64,000 nucleotides of DNA from Leptobrachium leishanense (lineage: Eukaryota > Chordata > Amphibia > Anura > Megophryidae): positions 192,399,871-192,463,870 of the forward strand of contig CM019063.1 in NCBI GenBank assembly GCA_009667805.1, read 5' to 3'. Within the stretch, counting starts at the first letter, position 1. Every line of letters begins with the position of its first letter. The notes under the pieces were generated by a model. That model was given only the letters and a program-made list of their open reading frames with translations, was not told the DNA's origin and did not search any database. Of the stretch, positions 1-10,210 are shown piece after piece. Made by a program: the position numbers and the translations under genes.

Positions 1-1185
1 ATTTTCCCTTCAGTTTTGTCTTCAGCAAGTGAAATGCATGCTCAATGGGATTCAGGTCAGGTGATTGACTTGGGCCATTGCATAACAATCCACTTCTGTC
101 CCTTCAAAAACTCTTTGGTTGCTTTTACAGTATGCTTTGAGTAATTGTCCATCTGCACTGTGAAGCGCCGTCCAATGAGTTCTGCAGCATTTGGCTGAAT
201 GTGAGCAGATAATATTGCCCGAAACACTTCAGAATTCATCCTGCTGCTTTTGTCAGCAGTCACATCATCAATAAATACAAGAGAACCAGTTCCATTGGTA
301 GCCATACATGCCCACGCCATGACACTACCACCACCATGCTTCACTGATGAGGTGGTATGCTTAGGATCATGAGCAGTTCCTTTCCTTCTCCATACTCTTC
401 TCTTCCCATCACTCTGTTTGTTGTTTGGCAAACTCTAATCTGGCCTTCCTGTTTTTGAGGCTCACCAATGGTTTACATGGGTGGTGAACCCTCTGTATTC
501 ACTCTGGTGAAGTCTTCTCTTGATTGTTGACTTTGACACACATACACCTACCTCCTGGAGAGTGTTCTTGATCTGGCCAACTGTTGTGAAGGGTGTTTTC
601 TTCACCAGGGAAAGAATTATTCGGTCATCCACCACAGTTGTTTTCCGTGATCTCCCGAGTCTTTTGGTGTTGCTGAGCTCACCGGTGCATTCCTTCTTTT
701 TGAAAATGTTCCAAACAGTTGTTTTGGCCACGCCTAATGTTCTCGTTATCTCTCTGATGGGTTTGTTTTGTTTCTTCAGCCTATTGATGGCTTGCGTCAA
801 TGATAGTGACAGCTCTTTGGATCTCATCTTGAGAGTTGACCGCAACAGATTCCAAATGCAAATAGCACACTTGAAATGAACTCTGGTCCTTTTATCTGCA
901 CATTGTAATTGGGGTAATGAGGGAATATCACACACCTGGCCATGGAACAGCTGAGAAGCCAATTGTCCCCTTACCTTTGGTCCCTTAACAAGTGGGAGGC
1001 ACATCTGAAAACTGCTGTAAGTCCTACACCGTTCACCTGAGTTGGATGTACGTACCCTGAAATTAAAGTTGACAGTCTGCAGTTAAAGCACATTGTGTTT
1101 GTTTCATTCCAAATCCATTGTGGTGGTGTATAGAGCCAAAGATGTTAGAATTGTGTCGATGTCCCAATATTTCTGGACCTGACTG
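1..1185 (-). mobile_element. Tc1-type DNA transposon, partial (runs off window start)
   Basis: The right end is a Tc1-type terminal repeat: read on the minus strand it begins CAGTCAGGTCCAGAAATATT and is followed outward by the TA target dinucleotide at 1186-1187. The transposase reads on the minus strand toward the window start. The left terminal repeat lies outside the window. The family differs from the other two Tc1 families here (ends CAGTTGTGTTC and CAGTGGCAAG). The coding region carries frameshifts, so this copy is dead. Confidence 0.9.
2..827 (-). pseudogene. Tc1 transposase, broken
   Basis: The ATG at 827-825 opens a frame (MRSKELSLSLTQAINRLKKQ...) with the paired helix-turn-helix DNA-binding region typical of Tc1 transposases; it would bind the terminal repeats and cut and paste the element at TA sites in the nucleus. 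This frame stops near 462. The catalytic part continues in another frame at 431-57, with KHGGGSVMAW and a second-aspartate motif reading QMDNYSKHT, where family members usually have DNDPKHT. A third frame at 57-1 holds the LNPIE motif carrying the catalytic glutamate. At least two frameshifts separate the parts. The family assignment is secure; activity is excluded for this copy. Confidence 0.85.
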
Positions 1186-1194
1186 TATAAATGA

Positions 1195-1312
1195 ATAACT
1201 CTCCAAGTCCTCATGTATAAATTTATAATACCCAGGTCCCCCGTGTATTAATTAATAATCCTCAGGTCCCCCATGTATTAATAACTCCTAGGCCCCCCAA
1301 GTACCTCGTTTC
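1195..1312. repeat. Degenerate AT/C-rich minisatellite
   Basis: About four imperfect units of 27-33 bp, built on CCAGGTCCCCCGTGTATTAA followed by TAATAAT, lie directly next to the Tc1 end. The units have drifted and show no coding potential. Confidence 0.6.
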
Positions 1313-1315
1313 CAT

Positions 1316-1850
1316 CATCCTCTTCATTTCTGGTGTGCAGTGGCTGTCAATCATGTGAAGGGGCACTCTCTATTGGACAGCCACCGTGAGCCGGCGTCTT
1401 CCATCACACTACGCCCAGAGCAAGCGCGCAGCGTGATGATGGTGATGGATCAGACAAAGACAGTGGCCGGCGGAGTCTGGGGAAACTCCGGGTTGGGGAT
1501 GGCTATAACCTAGCAGAAGCGTTGGCCTGGCAGCCGCAGCCGGGTGATGAAAGAGCCGCATGCAGCTCCGGAGCCGCAGGTTGCAGACCCCAGGTATAGA
1601 GCTTGTAAATTGCTCGGCCTGTTTTGGAAGGCCTCGCTATTTCAAACATTACTCCACAACCACGCCTTCCAGAATGGTTCGGCGGCCCCAGTTTTTCAGG
1701 TTCTGGCAGGTTCTTTACGCAAATAGGTCACTTGCTGTTGCAGTCTTCGCATTTTCTTCTTCGTAATAGGGATCTATGTACTTTTGCAGCTCCTGTGCCC
1801 TTCCATTTAGTATACTATATGCAGCTCTCTGCGTTTGTATCTACCCAACT
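1316..1850. other. Unassigned spacer, GC-richer in its first half
   Basis: No recognisable gene or repeat. 1380-1570 is richer in G+C with some CpG. Short open frames at 1544-1857 overlap each other in three frames and show no domain; I treat them as chance. Confidence 0.4.
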
Positions 1851-2625
1851 GAGTTGATAAACAGTCAGCTCTCGTTCCGTTTACGGCAGCCTTCCATGCT
1901 CTGCTGAGGCTCCAATTTGACTGGTCCATGGCGACCACGGGTTTGGCCAACTGGTGTGTCCACCTCCCTAAGCAATCTCTTTTTACCCTGATAGCAGCCA
2001 CCTACAGACTTCGCAAACAGATACCTTTAACCCAATATGGGGAAATGTTCTTTAAATTGTTACATGGCGCATATGAAGCCCTGACCAGATTGGCCCTCAT
2101 TACACCCCTCAGCTCTGGCCAGTGTCTCAAGTGTTCACATACCAATGCTAACCTCTTTCATTGTTTGTGGTCCTGCCCTTTTATATCCATATTTTAGGAC
2201 TCCATATGGAGATTTGGCTTAAAGATTTTGAAACTGAAAGTCACTCTCACCACAGAATGGGCTTTGTTTAATATCCTTCCTGACCGAGCAGCCCGCCCAA
2301 TGTCTAGGTCTCAGAGGGTGCTCTTGGGCGTTCTTTCTGCAGTGGCTAAGAAGGCAATTCTAGGGCAATGGACCCCCCCCCCGCCCACGATCGCAATGTT
2401 CTGCTCTCATTTCTATGCTATTTTCCAGTATGATTGGGCAGAAACTGCCCTTTTTAAGGAAGATAAAGTACAACCGTATTTTGATAAATGGTTACAGTTT
2501 ATGTCATATTTGAAAAAGACAGGGGGGACAGTGCGCTTACAAGTAGGGGAGGAGATCTATGAAGATCGCTATAGAAGCCTGATGGAGATATCTTCCCAAT
2601 ATCACCGATTGACCATAAGCAAAAA
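1851..2625 (+). pseudogene. L1-type LINE ORF2, C-terminal part (fragment)
   Basis: Translated pieces at 1928-2197 and 2228-2600 match the C-terminal end of L1-type ORF2 protein downstream of the reverse transcriptase. A CCHC cysteine motif reads C-L-K-C, eight residues, H, four residues, C (QCLKCSHTNANLFHCLWSC), followed by the W/F-rich tail typical of L1. A stop near 2196 and the loss of endonuclease and reverse transcriptase make it a dead fragment. It is cut off at 2625 where a 220-bp inverted repeat begins. In intact L1 this region helps bind the element's own RNA. Confidence 0.75.
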
Positions 2626-2846
2626 CCATACAAACAGGCAGCGCGTCTTCACGTTCTCAAGGGAAATAAACACAGGGAGGAATGGAGGGAGAGGTATATA
2701 CGTTGGTAAAGTGATCACAGAATACCAGATAGGTTAACCGCTAAACCATATGGCATATACAGTCAATGATACATACATTGATGAATGGTGGAAAAAAGTT
2801 CTGTGGACGAAAATGATTGCCTATATGTAGAGGTTCTTTCTTCTGC
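2626..2846 (-). repeat. Left arm of a 220-bp inverted repeat pair
   Basis: This stretch is the reverse complement of 6193-6415 with only about half a dozen differences. The two arms enclose 3.3 kb containing inverted L1 and Penelope-like sequence. I cannot name the family of the arm. Confidence 0.85.
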
Positions 2847-4025
2847 ATTTCGAAGGTCATCATGTTACCTCCCGATATCAATTGGTGGAGATGTCCAATC
2901 CCCCTGGAGGTCCACCTAGCGCAGTCAAAATCTGCGATCCAGTGTGTCAAAACCTCTATGGGGGTTGCTAGTGAGAGGGAGGTAGTATTTAAAAGGAGGG
3001 CATGACTCAAATCCCAAACGTGCAGATACCATCTAGTTAGCGGCAATAACTCTGGCAAAGGAGGTCTCTGGCGACGCGTGAGCCAAATTACCGTTGTTAT
3101 TAGGTATTGTTTCGCAAAAGACTGTTCTATGGCTGTCCATTGTGGAGGGCGCGGGGAGTGGAAGTACTCTGCTAAGGATGTCAGTACCGCAGCTCTATGG
3201 TACAGGTGGATATTAGGCATAGCCAGTCCGCCTCTCCGTACGGGGAGGTTGAGCAGCCTGGTGGGAACCCTAGGTCTTTTACCGTTCCATACATAGTGAT
3301 TCAAAAGAGACTGAACCTCTTCTACATAAGGCTTAGGCAAGCGGATCGGGATGGTTCGAAAATAATATAGTAATTTGGGCAAGAGCGACATTTTAATAGC
3401 AGCCATTCTGCCCATCCAGCGTCCAGGTCTGTTCTATTTCAGCCAGAGCCCCCGGGTCAGACAAAATGGAGTCATTAAGCGCCACATAGACTTCCCAGCT
3501 CCCCCCTCCCCACCCTCCCTAACTGTCCAAAGGATTGGCGCATGGTCCGACACGTGATGTCCAAAATCTCGCATTGCAGGACTGTGGTAGAGAGGAGCCT
3601 TGTAGCAAAAAATAATCCAACTGCTATACATATTTGTACTTAGAATGGAACGTGAGCTCTGAGTCGCCGGGTGCCATAAGCGCCATACGTCGTATAAACC
3701 ATGAGAGGAGAAGATAACGCTCAATTTCTTCTCTGTCTAATACTACGCTTTGGTCGGGGTAGGAAATTTGGGGGAACGGATATCTCGCAAAGGATCAATA
3801 CTGTAATTAAAGATCTTCCGCATATCAGCAATAGACCAGTCGCTACAAGGGACACCCTGTTTTAAAACTCCAGAGATAAAAGAAAGTTGTTCAGTATTAG
3901 GCGAGTATACATTAAACCAGCGTATAAGTTTTGTGATTCAGCGAACAGACCAGAATGAGAATAACGGCCCTGCGGATCTGAAATCTTTCTATGCATTGGA
4001 ATACTACATTAGATCTAAATTAAAA
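2847..4025 (-). pseudogene. L1-type LINE ORF2, endonuclease and post-RT pieces
   Basis: Read on the minus strand, about 4025-3434 encodes part of an APE-like L1 endonuclease: an NVYSPN motif near 3930, HGLYDVWRLWHP near 3710-3670, and VSDHAPI near 3560, the SDH-type catalytic motif. After an internal deletion that removes most of the reverse transcriptase, 3415-2850 encodes the region after RT (RMAAIKMSLLPKLLYYFRTI, then GGLAMPNIHLYHRAA). It is opposite in strand to the L1 fragment at 1851-2625. Several frames are used, so it is a dead, internally deleted copy. Confidence 0.75.
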
Positions 4026-4056
4026 AATCGACGCCCCTCTCGCTCTGGTAGGGCGT

Positions 4057-4219
4057 ATTTTGTTTGATATTTTTAGCCCCCCTATTAATAATCCTAGGTT
4101 TGTCTCCCAGAATTTCCATAAGTGCAGGATCCTGAAGCAGAATAGACCAATATTTCCTAAAGATTTGTTGATCTGCCTGGACTGACAATTAAAATTATAA
4201 ATCAGGGGGACCCGGAAGA
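4057..4219 (-). repeat. Inverted duplicate of the Penelope-like element's 5' end
   Basis: It is nearly the exact reverse complement of 4246-4410, separated from it by a loop of about 26 bases, so a single strand could fold into a hairpin of about 160 bp. It lacks three bases (CTA) present in the plus arm near 4303. Partial inverted copies at the 5' end are common for Penelope-like elements. Confidence 0.85.
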
Positions 4220-4306
4220 ATCACGACCTCTTGCTCTGGATAATATTTCTTCCGGGGTCCCCCTGATTTATAATTTTAATTGTCAGTCCAGGCAGATCAA
4301 CACTAA

Positions 4307-4921
4307 ATCTTTAGGAAATATTGGTCTATTCTGCTTCAGGATCCTGCACTTATGGAAATTCTGGGAGACAAACCTAGGATTATTAATAGGGGGGCTAAAA
4401 ATATCAAACAAAATATTGTTAAAAGTCATCTATGTCAAAAGGAAAAAAATGGTAATTTCTTCAAAATTAAAGAAGGTTTCTACAGGTGTGGCTCTTGCAA
4501 TGCATGTAGGAACCTGAATTTGAAAAGGAAGGTCATTACTCATTTCCCACATACTGTTAGTTTTAAACTTAGAGGTGTTACTAGTTGCCAATCCAATAAT
4601 GTTGTTTATGCTCTGGTATGCCCATGCCATAAAGTATATATAGGGAGAACCATCAGACCTATACACATTAGAGTTATGGAACATGTGCGCAACATTAGAA
4701 AACAATTTGAGAACCATACGGTTTCAGCTCATTTTAAGAAACATCATAAAGGGTCACCCACTGGCATGGATTTTTATATTTTGAAAAAGATAACGAAGAA
4801 TTGGCGAGGGGAAGATTTTATTAAAAAAATCTATCAGGAGGAGATGAAACTTATTTTTCATTTTAATACCTTGATCCCCAATGGACTAAATTCCGACTTC
4901 GAACTTTGCCATTTCTTATAG
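4307..4921 (+). pseudogene. Penelope-like element endonuclease (GIY-YIG), N-terminally truncated
   Basis: In frame upstream of the ATG at 4352 is RKYWSILLQDPAL, matching the linker seen in this family after the RT. The frame then shows a cysteine knuckle FYRCGSCNACRNL (about residues 44-56 from the ATG), the GIY-YIG core VVYALVCPCHKVYIGRT (about 83-100) with R/H residues following (RVMEHVRNI), and a C-terminal E..I......P.GLN-type ending (TLIPNGLNSDFEL). The nuclease nicks target DNA to prime reverse transcription. A three-base insertion near 4303 creates an in-frame TAA, absent from the inverted copy. No reverse transcriptase is left, so it cannot act alone. Domain order and motifs make the family call strong. 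Confidence 0.85.
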
Positions 4922-5740
4922 GTTTATGCCACAGCATTGGATTCCAAACTTTTCTCTCCCTGTTTCTGCCTTATCTCTTCTTTCCTTCCCTTCTTTGTGG
5001 TAGTCCTGTAGCTGAGTTAGGAGACGCTCGTTCCCCCTAGTGTCAGGCCCCCTCTATAAATATTGAGAGGTACCGCACCCTAGAGTGTTTTATTGAAAAA
5101 ATAAATTTTATCGCACTATCAGTTATTGCAGCTAGATTAGTGACTGCATTGGGAATTCTGTCTACTGCAGTTATAATACGAATGTACAGATTTTGTGTCC
5201 ATAGCAATATTTTGGCTTTTGTGGATCTTGTCCCACACAATAGCCAATATTGGTCTGTTCATCAGTTATGCATAAGAGTTTTTTAGAGTACATATTTTTA
5301 TTTTCTTGTTTTATTTCATACTTTTGATTTATTCGAATGTCATGCTTTTTAAGAAAACAAATTTAGTTTTTCATGTTATATATACACATGGACCCACTGT
5401 ATTTGAACTTAGAAGGTCCGGTTCCCTCAATCCACATAATTCTAGTTGCACTGCCTGTCCGATTTGAGGAGGGAGCCATCCTTCACGATTGATGTCCGTT
5501 CGAAGGAGGAAAAATGAGTCACCAATGGAGAGATTGCGAGACCCAGCGATCTCCAGCGCCAACTTCCGGGACACACTGAGTGTCTGCAGCCTCCACTTCC
5601 TTATGACATCGTCAGTGTGCGCCGGAAACCCGGTGATTGGACTCCAAAGACAGGTGTTTTTACTCCATGTCTCATGCTATATTAACTGGGTTCCCGATGA
5701 GGACGGTAATGTCCTTTTTCCTTTCCTTTTCACTATACCT

Positions 5741-5782
5741 GCTACTGAAGAAGCGCCCTTAGAGGCGCGAAACGCGTTTAGC
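5741..5782 (+). ncRNA. Hammerhead-ribozyme-like motif (minimal type I) of the Penelope-like element
   Basis: The bases fit a hammerhead fold: stem I GCTA (5741-5744) with TAGC (5779-5782); core CTGAAGA (5745-5751); stem II GCGCC (5753-5757) with GGCGC (5764-5768) and a six-base loop; core GAAA (5769-5772); a two-base-pair stem III AC (5772-5773) with GT (5776-5777); and cleavage base T5778. One extra A (5752) sits between the core and stem II. Such minimal type I hammerheads are known from Penelope-like elements. Self-cleavage is inferred, not shown. Confidence 0.65.
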
Positions 5783-5815
5783 CTCTGGTTTCCCTTTGTT
5801 TATTTTAAATCCACT

Positions 5816-6192
5816 TGATTGATCCCTTTGGGATAAATAAAAAATATTTAAAAAAATATATATTTTTAAATAAAAAATATTTTTATTCCATTTGGTTTAC
5901 TTTCCTGGTGGTTACTGCCTCTTCCTTCAATACTGAGGTGCCGGAGGTGATCCATGCAACTTATGGAGCTTTGAATTGTGAGTCTGCAGGCAAACTGGTT
6001 GGCCTATTAACAACTTGGAAAGCGAACATATGAGGGCTGGAAGCTCTCGAAGAATGTGAGTCTTTTTTTCTGCTATCTCTTTACAATATATGTATATTGT
6101 TTATGGTGAACATACAGTGTTGCACTACGTTTTTTCAACGTCTTTTTCTCCTTTTGAGGTATCCACTTCACCAGCTGAATACATATCTTCAG
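5816..6192 (+). other. AT-rich tail after the Penelope-like element
   Basis: 5830-5890 is A/T simple sequence; the rest has no recognisable coding content. It may be the 3' region of the Penelope-like element or of the flanking repeat. Confidence 0.4.
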
Positions 6193-6415
6193 ACAGAAGA
6201 AAGAACCTCTACATATAGACAATCATTTTCCTCCACAGAACTTTTTTCCACCATTCACCAATGTATGTATCATTGACTGTATATGCCATATGGTTTAGCG
6301 GTTAACCTATCTGGTATTCTGTGATCACTTTACCAACGTATATACCTCTCCCTCCATTCCTTCCAGTGTTTATTTCCCTTGAGAACGTGAAGACGCGCTG
6401 CCTGTTTGTATGGTT
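6193..6415 (+). repeat. Right arm of a 220-bp inverted repeat pair
   Basis: Reverse complement of 2626-2846 at roughly 97 percent identity by eye. The small frames in it differ between the arms only by shared drift and show no domain. Confidence 0.85.
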
Positions 6416-6792
6416 TATGTCATATTTACCCGAGACTATTATTTTCAAATTAAAAGTAGACTTTGGGTTCACGTGTTGGTACCTGACAAGATCCCTGTCG
6501 GCCACACCCCTATGGCCCCTTTCGTGCCCACTATCGCTCACAGAATTTTTAGACTCTGCCCCCACCTAATATTGTGGGCTTTCTCCATTTTTCCATTCAA
6601 GTACTTTACAATTAACTGGTGGGTTTGAGGTTCTTGTTTTTGTCTTTTTTCTTGGAAGGAGAGTGTACATGCTTTTATCTTCTCTGTGTTATGTGTACTG
6701 TACAATTTATTTATTTTTTGAGAAAGGATTTTACCAGAAAGGATACAATTACCTGGATCTGTCAATAAAAGTTGTTTTTTAAAAAAAAAATT
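6416..6792 (+). mobile_element. LINE 3' end with poly-A tail (probably L1)
   Basis: The stretch ends with AATAAAAGTTGTTTTTTAAA and an A run at 6780-6790, as expected for a LINE 3' terminus on the plus strand. It lies where the 3' untranslated region of the L1 fragment at 1851-2625 would lie if 2626-6415 were inserted later. That link is an inference. Confidence 0.45.
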
Positions 6793-9261
6793 GGTTTTGG
6801 TGCACATAGGTAGATTTTAGCAATAAGTGAAATAGTTTTTTAGAGAACTGTTGTTGGAGAAGAAGAATGGAGAAAACAAAAAATGAAAATGAGAGCACCC
6901 AAGTGAAAACCAAGTCAAGGGGGAGTCCATGCTTGTGTCTAAATAAATAAATAATCCACCAACTACTGGCATCTGACAATAAATTGGTTGAAGATGCAAG
7001 AAATGGAAGGAAATCCCCAGGTATAAATGAATCATCAGTAACATCAATGGCAAACAATTATCCAGATATTACAGCCGTGATATTGTGAGTTGTATTTCAG
7101 TAACGCAGGAAACATTTATCAGGCCATTTAACCACTTTCCAGCGTAAAGAAGAGGAAATGATGCTGAGTGATAAGTATTTAAACCACACTGATAATAAAG
7201 CCTTGAAAAAACCCCAATGTAAGTAATTTCATTATATATTTTTATGTTCACACAAATTCCCACATGTACAACATTAGACATGACCTACATCATAATCAGT
7301 TTAAATAAACAATGTTATAAGTTCAGTAGTAAAGAGGTATGTAGTATAAATATAACTAAATATACTTTTTGTTATCTTAATATTCTATCTATGCTATAAG
7401 CAAAATAAAATAACTACATGCAATGTTTGCTGTGCCTGCCTCAACATCCATTTCAGACAGCATGGAATATTTTATTTAACTTTTCTCCTATCTCAGTTAT
7501 ATATGGGAGTCTGATTACCAATACCATCTTCTTTTTCCCAAAACGGTTTAGATGAAAAACAGGCAAGTAATTTACAACAAAATGTTATTGGATTTTTAAA
7601 AAAGATTTTAATATTTATCTGCACAGGAAAAAATTAAACATATTTTTGGTTTGTCCAAAAGTTTTGATTGCTTCAGTTTGTTCAAAATTTAGACTGTTGG
7701 TTTGTTGTTCAGACAAAAAAAAATGTGCTACTGGTAAAATGCATATGCGCATAAGCTTGTTACCACACAACTATTTCATTATTTAAATAAACCCTCATCA
7801 GTGGGAATGGGTGGGGAGTTAATAAGGACGGTGGATGAACTGCTGTTAACCCCACTGCATCCCAAACACTATGACCCTCAAACTTTAGAAGGCCCCTGTT
7901 TCACCTAAACCCCATAAAATGGGTCAAATTTTGAGCAGATAAAGAAGCTGAAGCAGCATTTAAGCCATCACCCAATAGCTTTTTGGGAGGGGAATTATGG
8001 TGGGAGGGGAGCAGGCGGGCTGCTAAGCTTATATTTAACACAATCCACAAATTGTGCACAAACTGAAATAAATCACACAATCAAAAGTTGTCCCTCTTCA
8101 TTTTTCACTTCATTCTTTAAGGTGTGCTTCAGTCGAATCACATTTCGGATAAATCCTCCAATTGGCCGAACACGGATGTAAATTTCTACATTTTATAAAA
8201 AAAAAATAATTCCACATATATTTTACACTAGAAAATGAGATTCATCAGTCAGTAGTGTACTTGAAACATGAAAATGATTTTAGTCACTTAGGATGTCCAC
8301 AAAAATGAATATGGAGACATGAGCAAGACCACAAAATCCCCCAATAAATATTAAAAGAGATATCCACAATGATTTTTTCTTCATTTTTCTGCATTAGCAA
8401 GATTTATGATGTAAGATGGCCTTTTCCATTGTTTTCTGCATCGAATTATGTGAAATTAAATTTATGAATCCTACAACGAAATTATTTATTTATTGTGTAA
8501 CTATGAAACTCATTCACTGAAGTTATTCTGTGTAACTGTAACTTTGAAGTGATAGAAAAAATAAATAGTCTTGGCTTACCAATTTTAATGGAAATGATGA
8601 AGTCCATGTGTATTACAGAGAACATAGTGTAACATGGTGCACTTTCCAGAGCTAACACGTCAGGGGAACTGAAATATTTGTGTACTTGAATGTTTTACAT
8701 TTAAGTCTTTTTAAGTTTATATTGTAAATTGAATTTTTATGATGGCTTCTACCAAGGAGTCTACCCACTAACCAGACTCTTTTAATCTGAGTCCGCTTTG
8801 CATTTTTAATTTATTTAAATCAGCAACATTTCGCTTTCCACTCCTAATGTATTAGTTGTTTTGGCTTCTTTTTTTCCTTATATTTGTGCTCTGGTTCTAT
8901 TCAAGCAGAAAAAAAGTATCCAGAGAATTTACATGGATATTGGCTTTCCTCCTGTCATGGGTGCTGTTATATATCAAATTCCCAGCTAATGTTATGTGCA
9001 AAACTTCTGCTCCCATGAAATCCCATTTCTAATTCATTGATGTACATTTGATGTCTAGATTTAGGAACCATACTACTTCCAGAACACATTTCATAAACAT
9101 TTTTATATAACGTTTTTTCTGAAATGCCCATTGCTGGAACATAGCAGAACATAACAATCTTATTCAATTTGATATTACATTTTTAAGTTGCTTTAGAAGT
9201 GTTAGCTTCGATGTTGAAGTGAGGATAGACATGCATTTTTAGTTGGTGGTTTTGCAACTTA
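6793..9261. other. AT-rich DNA without recognisable genes or repeats
   Basis: No long open frame, no terminal repeats, and no similarity to other parts of the window. It is the largest stretch here that looks single-copy. A C/G-richer block at 7790-8030 could be an old unnamed repeat. Confidence 0.5.
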
Positions 9262-9454
9262 ATCAGATTTGTCTGGCTGGGTATTCCAGTCACTTGAATT
9301 AGAGATCCACCTTTCCTAAAATCCTTTGACAAGACTCTAAAGCTTAAAATTTGATTAAAACTACCAATGTATAATAAAATTCTAAGTGCAAGAATCTTGG
9401 CAAAGAGTTCTATGCAAGGTGGATCTCCACTGGAATACCCCAATCAGATAGACC
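9262..9454. repeat. Imperfect foldback, arms about 60-75 bp
   Basis: 9262-9334 pairs with 9397-9454: the left arm has GGGTATTCCAGT and GATCCACCTT, and the right arm has their complements AAGGTGGATC and ACTGGAATACCCC. The loop is about 60 bases. It could be a very small foldback element; no target duplication is clear. Confidence 0.6.
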
Positions 9455-9924
9455 TGAAATTAATCTTCTGGGTCTGTACAACTATGAAAATATATTTATC
9501 TAGCCCTTCAATTCCAAACTAAGATCAGTGTCAGTATCTGGCATTTTCTGTACATGGAATATACCACATTAATAATAAACAAGAACCAGAAACAATTAGG
9601 AAGAAATTTTCCAACTCCATTACTGGTTAAGCTTTCCTCTGCCTCCCCTTCCATTCTTTCCGCCTCCTAGTCACTTCTCTTATTCCTCTCTGTATAGCAT
9701 TGGTCAACTTAACTCTCTATTCTTGTCCATGCCTTTCACCAAAAAAAATCATATTCCCCTCATTGCTTTACTACCCTTTCTTTCACTTCATTAGGGACCA
9801 CATGAGTTTCTTCTCTTTTCTTCCAGAAACATACTTCCTTAAAATTCGTTATTAGCTTATCATCTTCATTGAGTAGTACTTTCCCTGTTTTGCATCTGGT
9901 CCCATTACTTATTTATACAGATGC
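9455..9924. other. Unassigned AT-rich spacer
   Basis: C/T-rich on the plus strand from about 9600 to 9800. No coding potential or repeat recognised. Confidence 0.4.
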
Positions 9925-10030
9925 ACGATACCATTTTTTTAGGACTGAGTACGAGTACCGATACTTTTATCAAGTACTCAACGATACCGAGTACCGATAC
10001 TTTTATTTAGTGTCATGTGACGCTTTCCAA
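9925..10030. repeat. Transposon-end-like repeat with direct copies of GAGTACCGATACTTTTAT
   Basis: A close variant at 9950-9970 and an exact copy at 9988-10008 of GAGTACCGATACTTTTAT, preceded by GATGCACGATACC. Such strings occur at the ends of DNA transposons in vertebrates, but no partner end is seen here. Confidence 0.4.
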
Positions 10031-10164
10031 TAAATAATTTAGGATTTTGCTGAAAGCCTGTCCTGTTTATGTTAATATTGCAATTTATGGCCAGACAACC
10101 CATTTACCGCCTGCACACACACCATATATACATATATAAACACACACACTCTGTAGTCTGATGC

Positions 10165-10192
10165 CTGTTGGGTATACATGTATCTGATGCCT
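10165..10192 (+). repeat. 28-bp inverted repeat, left copy
   Basis: Exact reverse complement of 12084-12111. The two copies bracket L2 copy 1 and end next to the start of the retrovirus-like 5' LTR. The bases right after it (10193-10209) also resemble the start of that LTR. Confidence 0.8.
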
Positions 10193-10210
10193 GTTGGATA
10201 TATTATATTA

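Larger units (their letters stand above)
4246..5815 (+). mobile_element. Penelope-like retroelement, 5'-truncated
   Basis: The element contains the linker between reverse transcriptase and endonuclease, a GIY-YIG endonuclease (to 4921), a non-coding 3' region, and a hammerhead-like motif at 5741-5782. The reverse transcriptase itself is missing. An inverted duplicate of its first 160 bases lies immediately upstream. The true 3' end is uncertain; 5815 is where AT-rich simple sequence begins, and the unit could extend to 6192. Penelope-like elements reverse-transcribe at a chromosomal nick made by the GIY-YIG nuclease. Confidence 0.8.
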
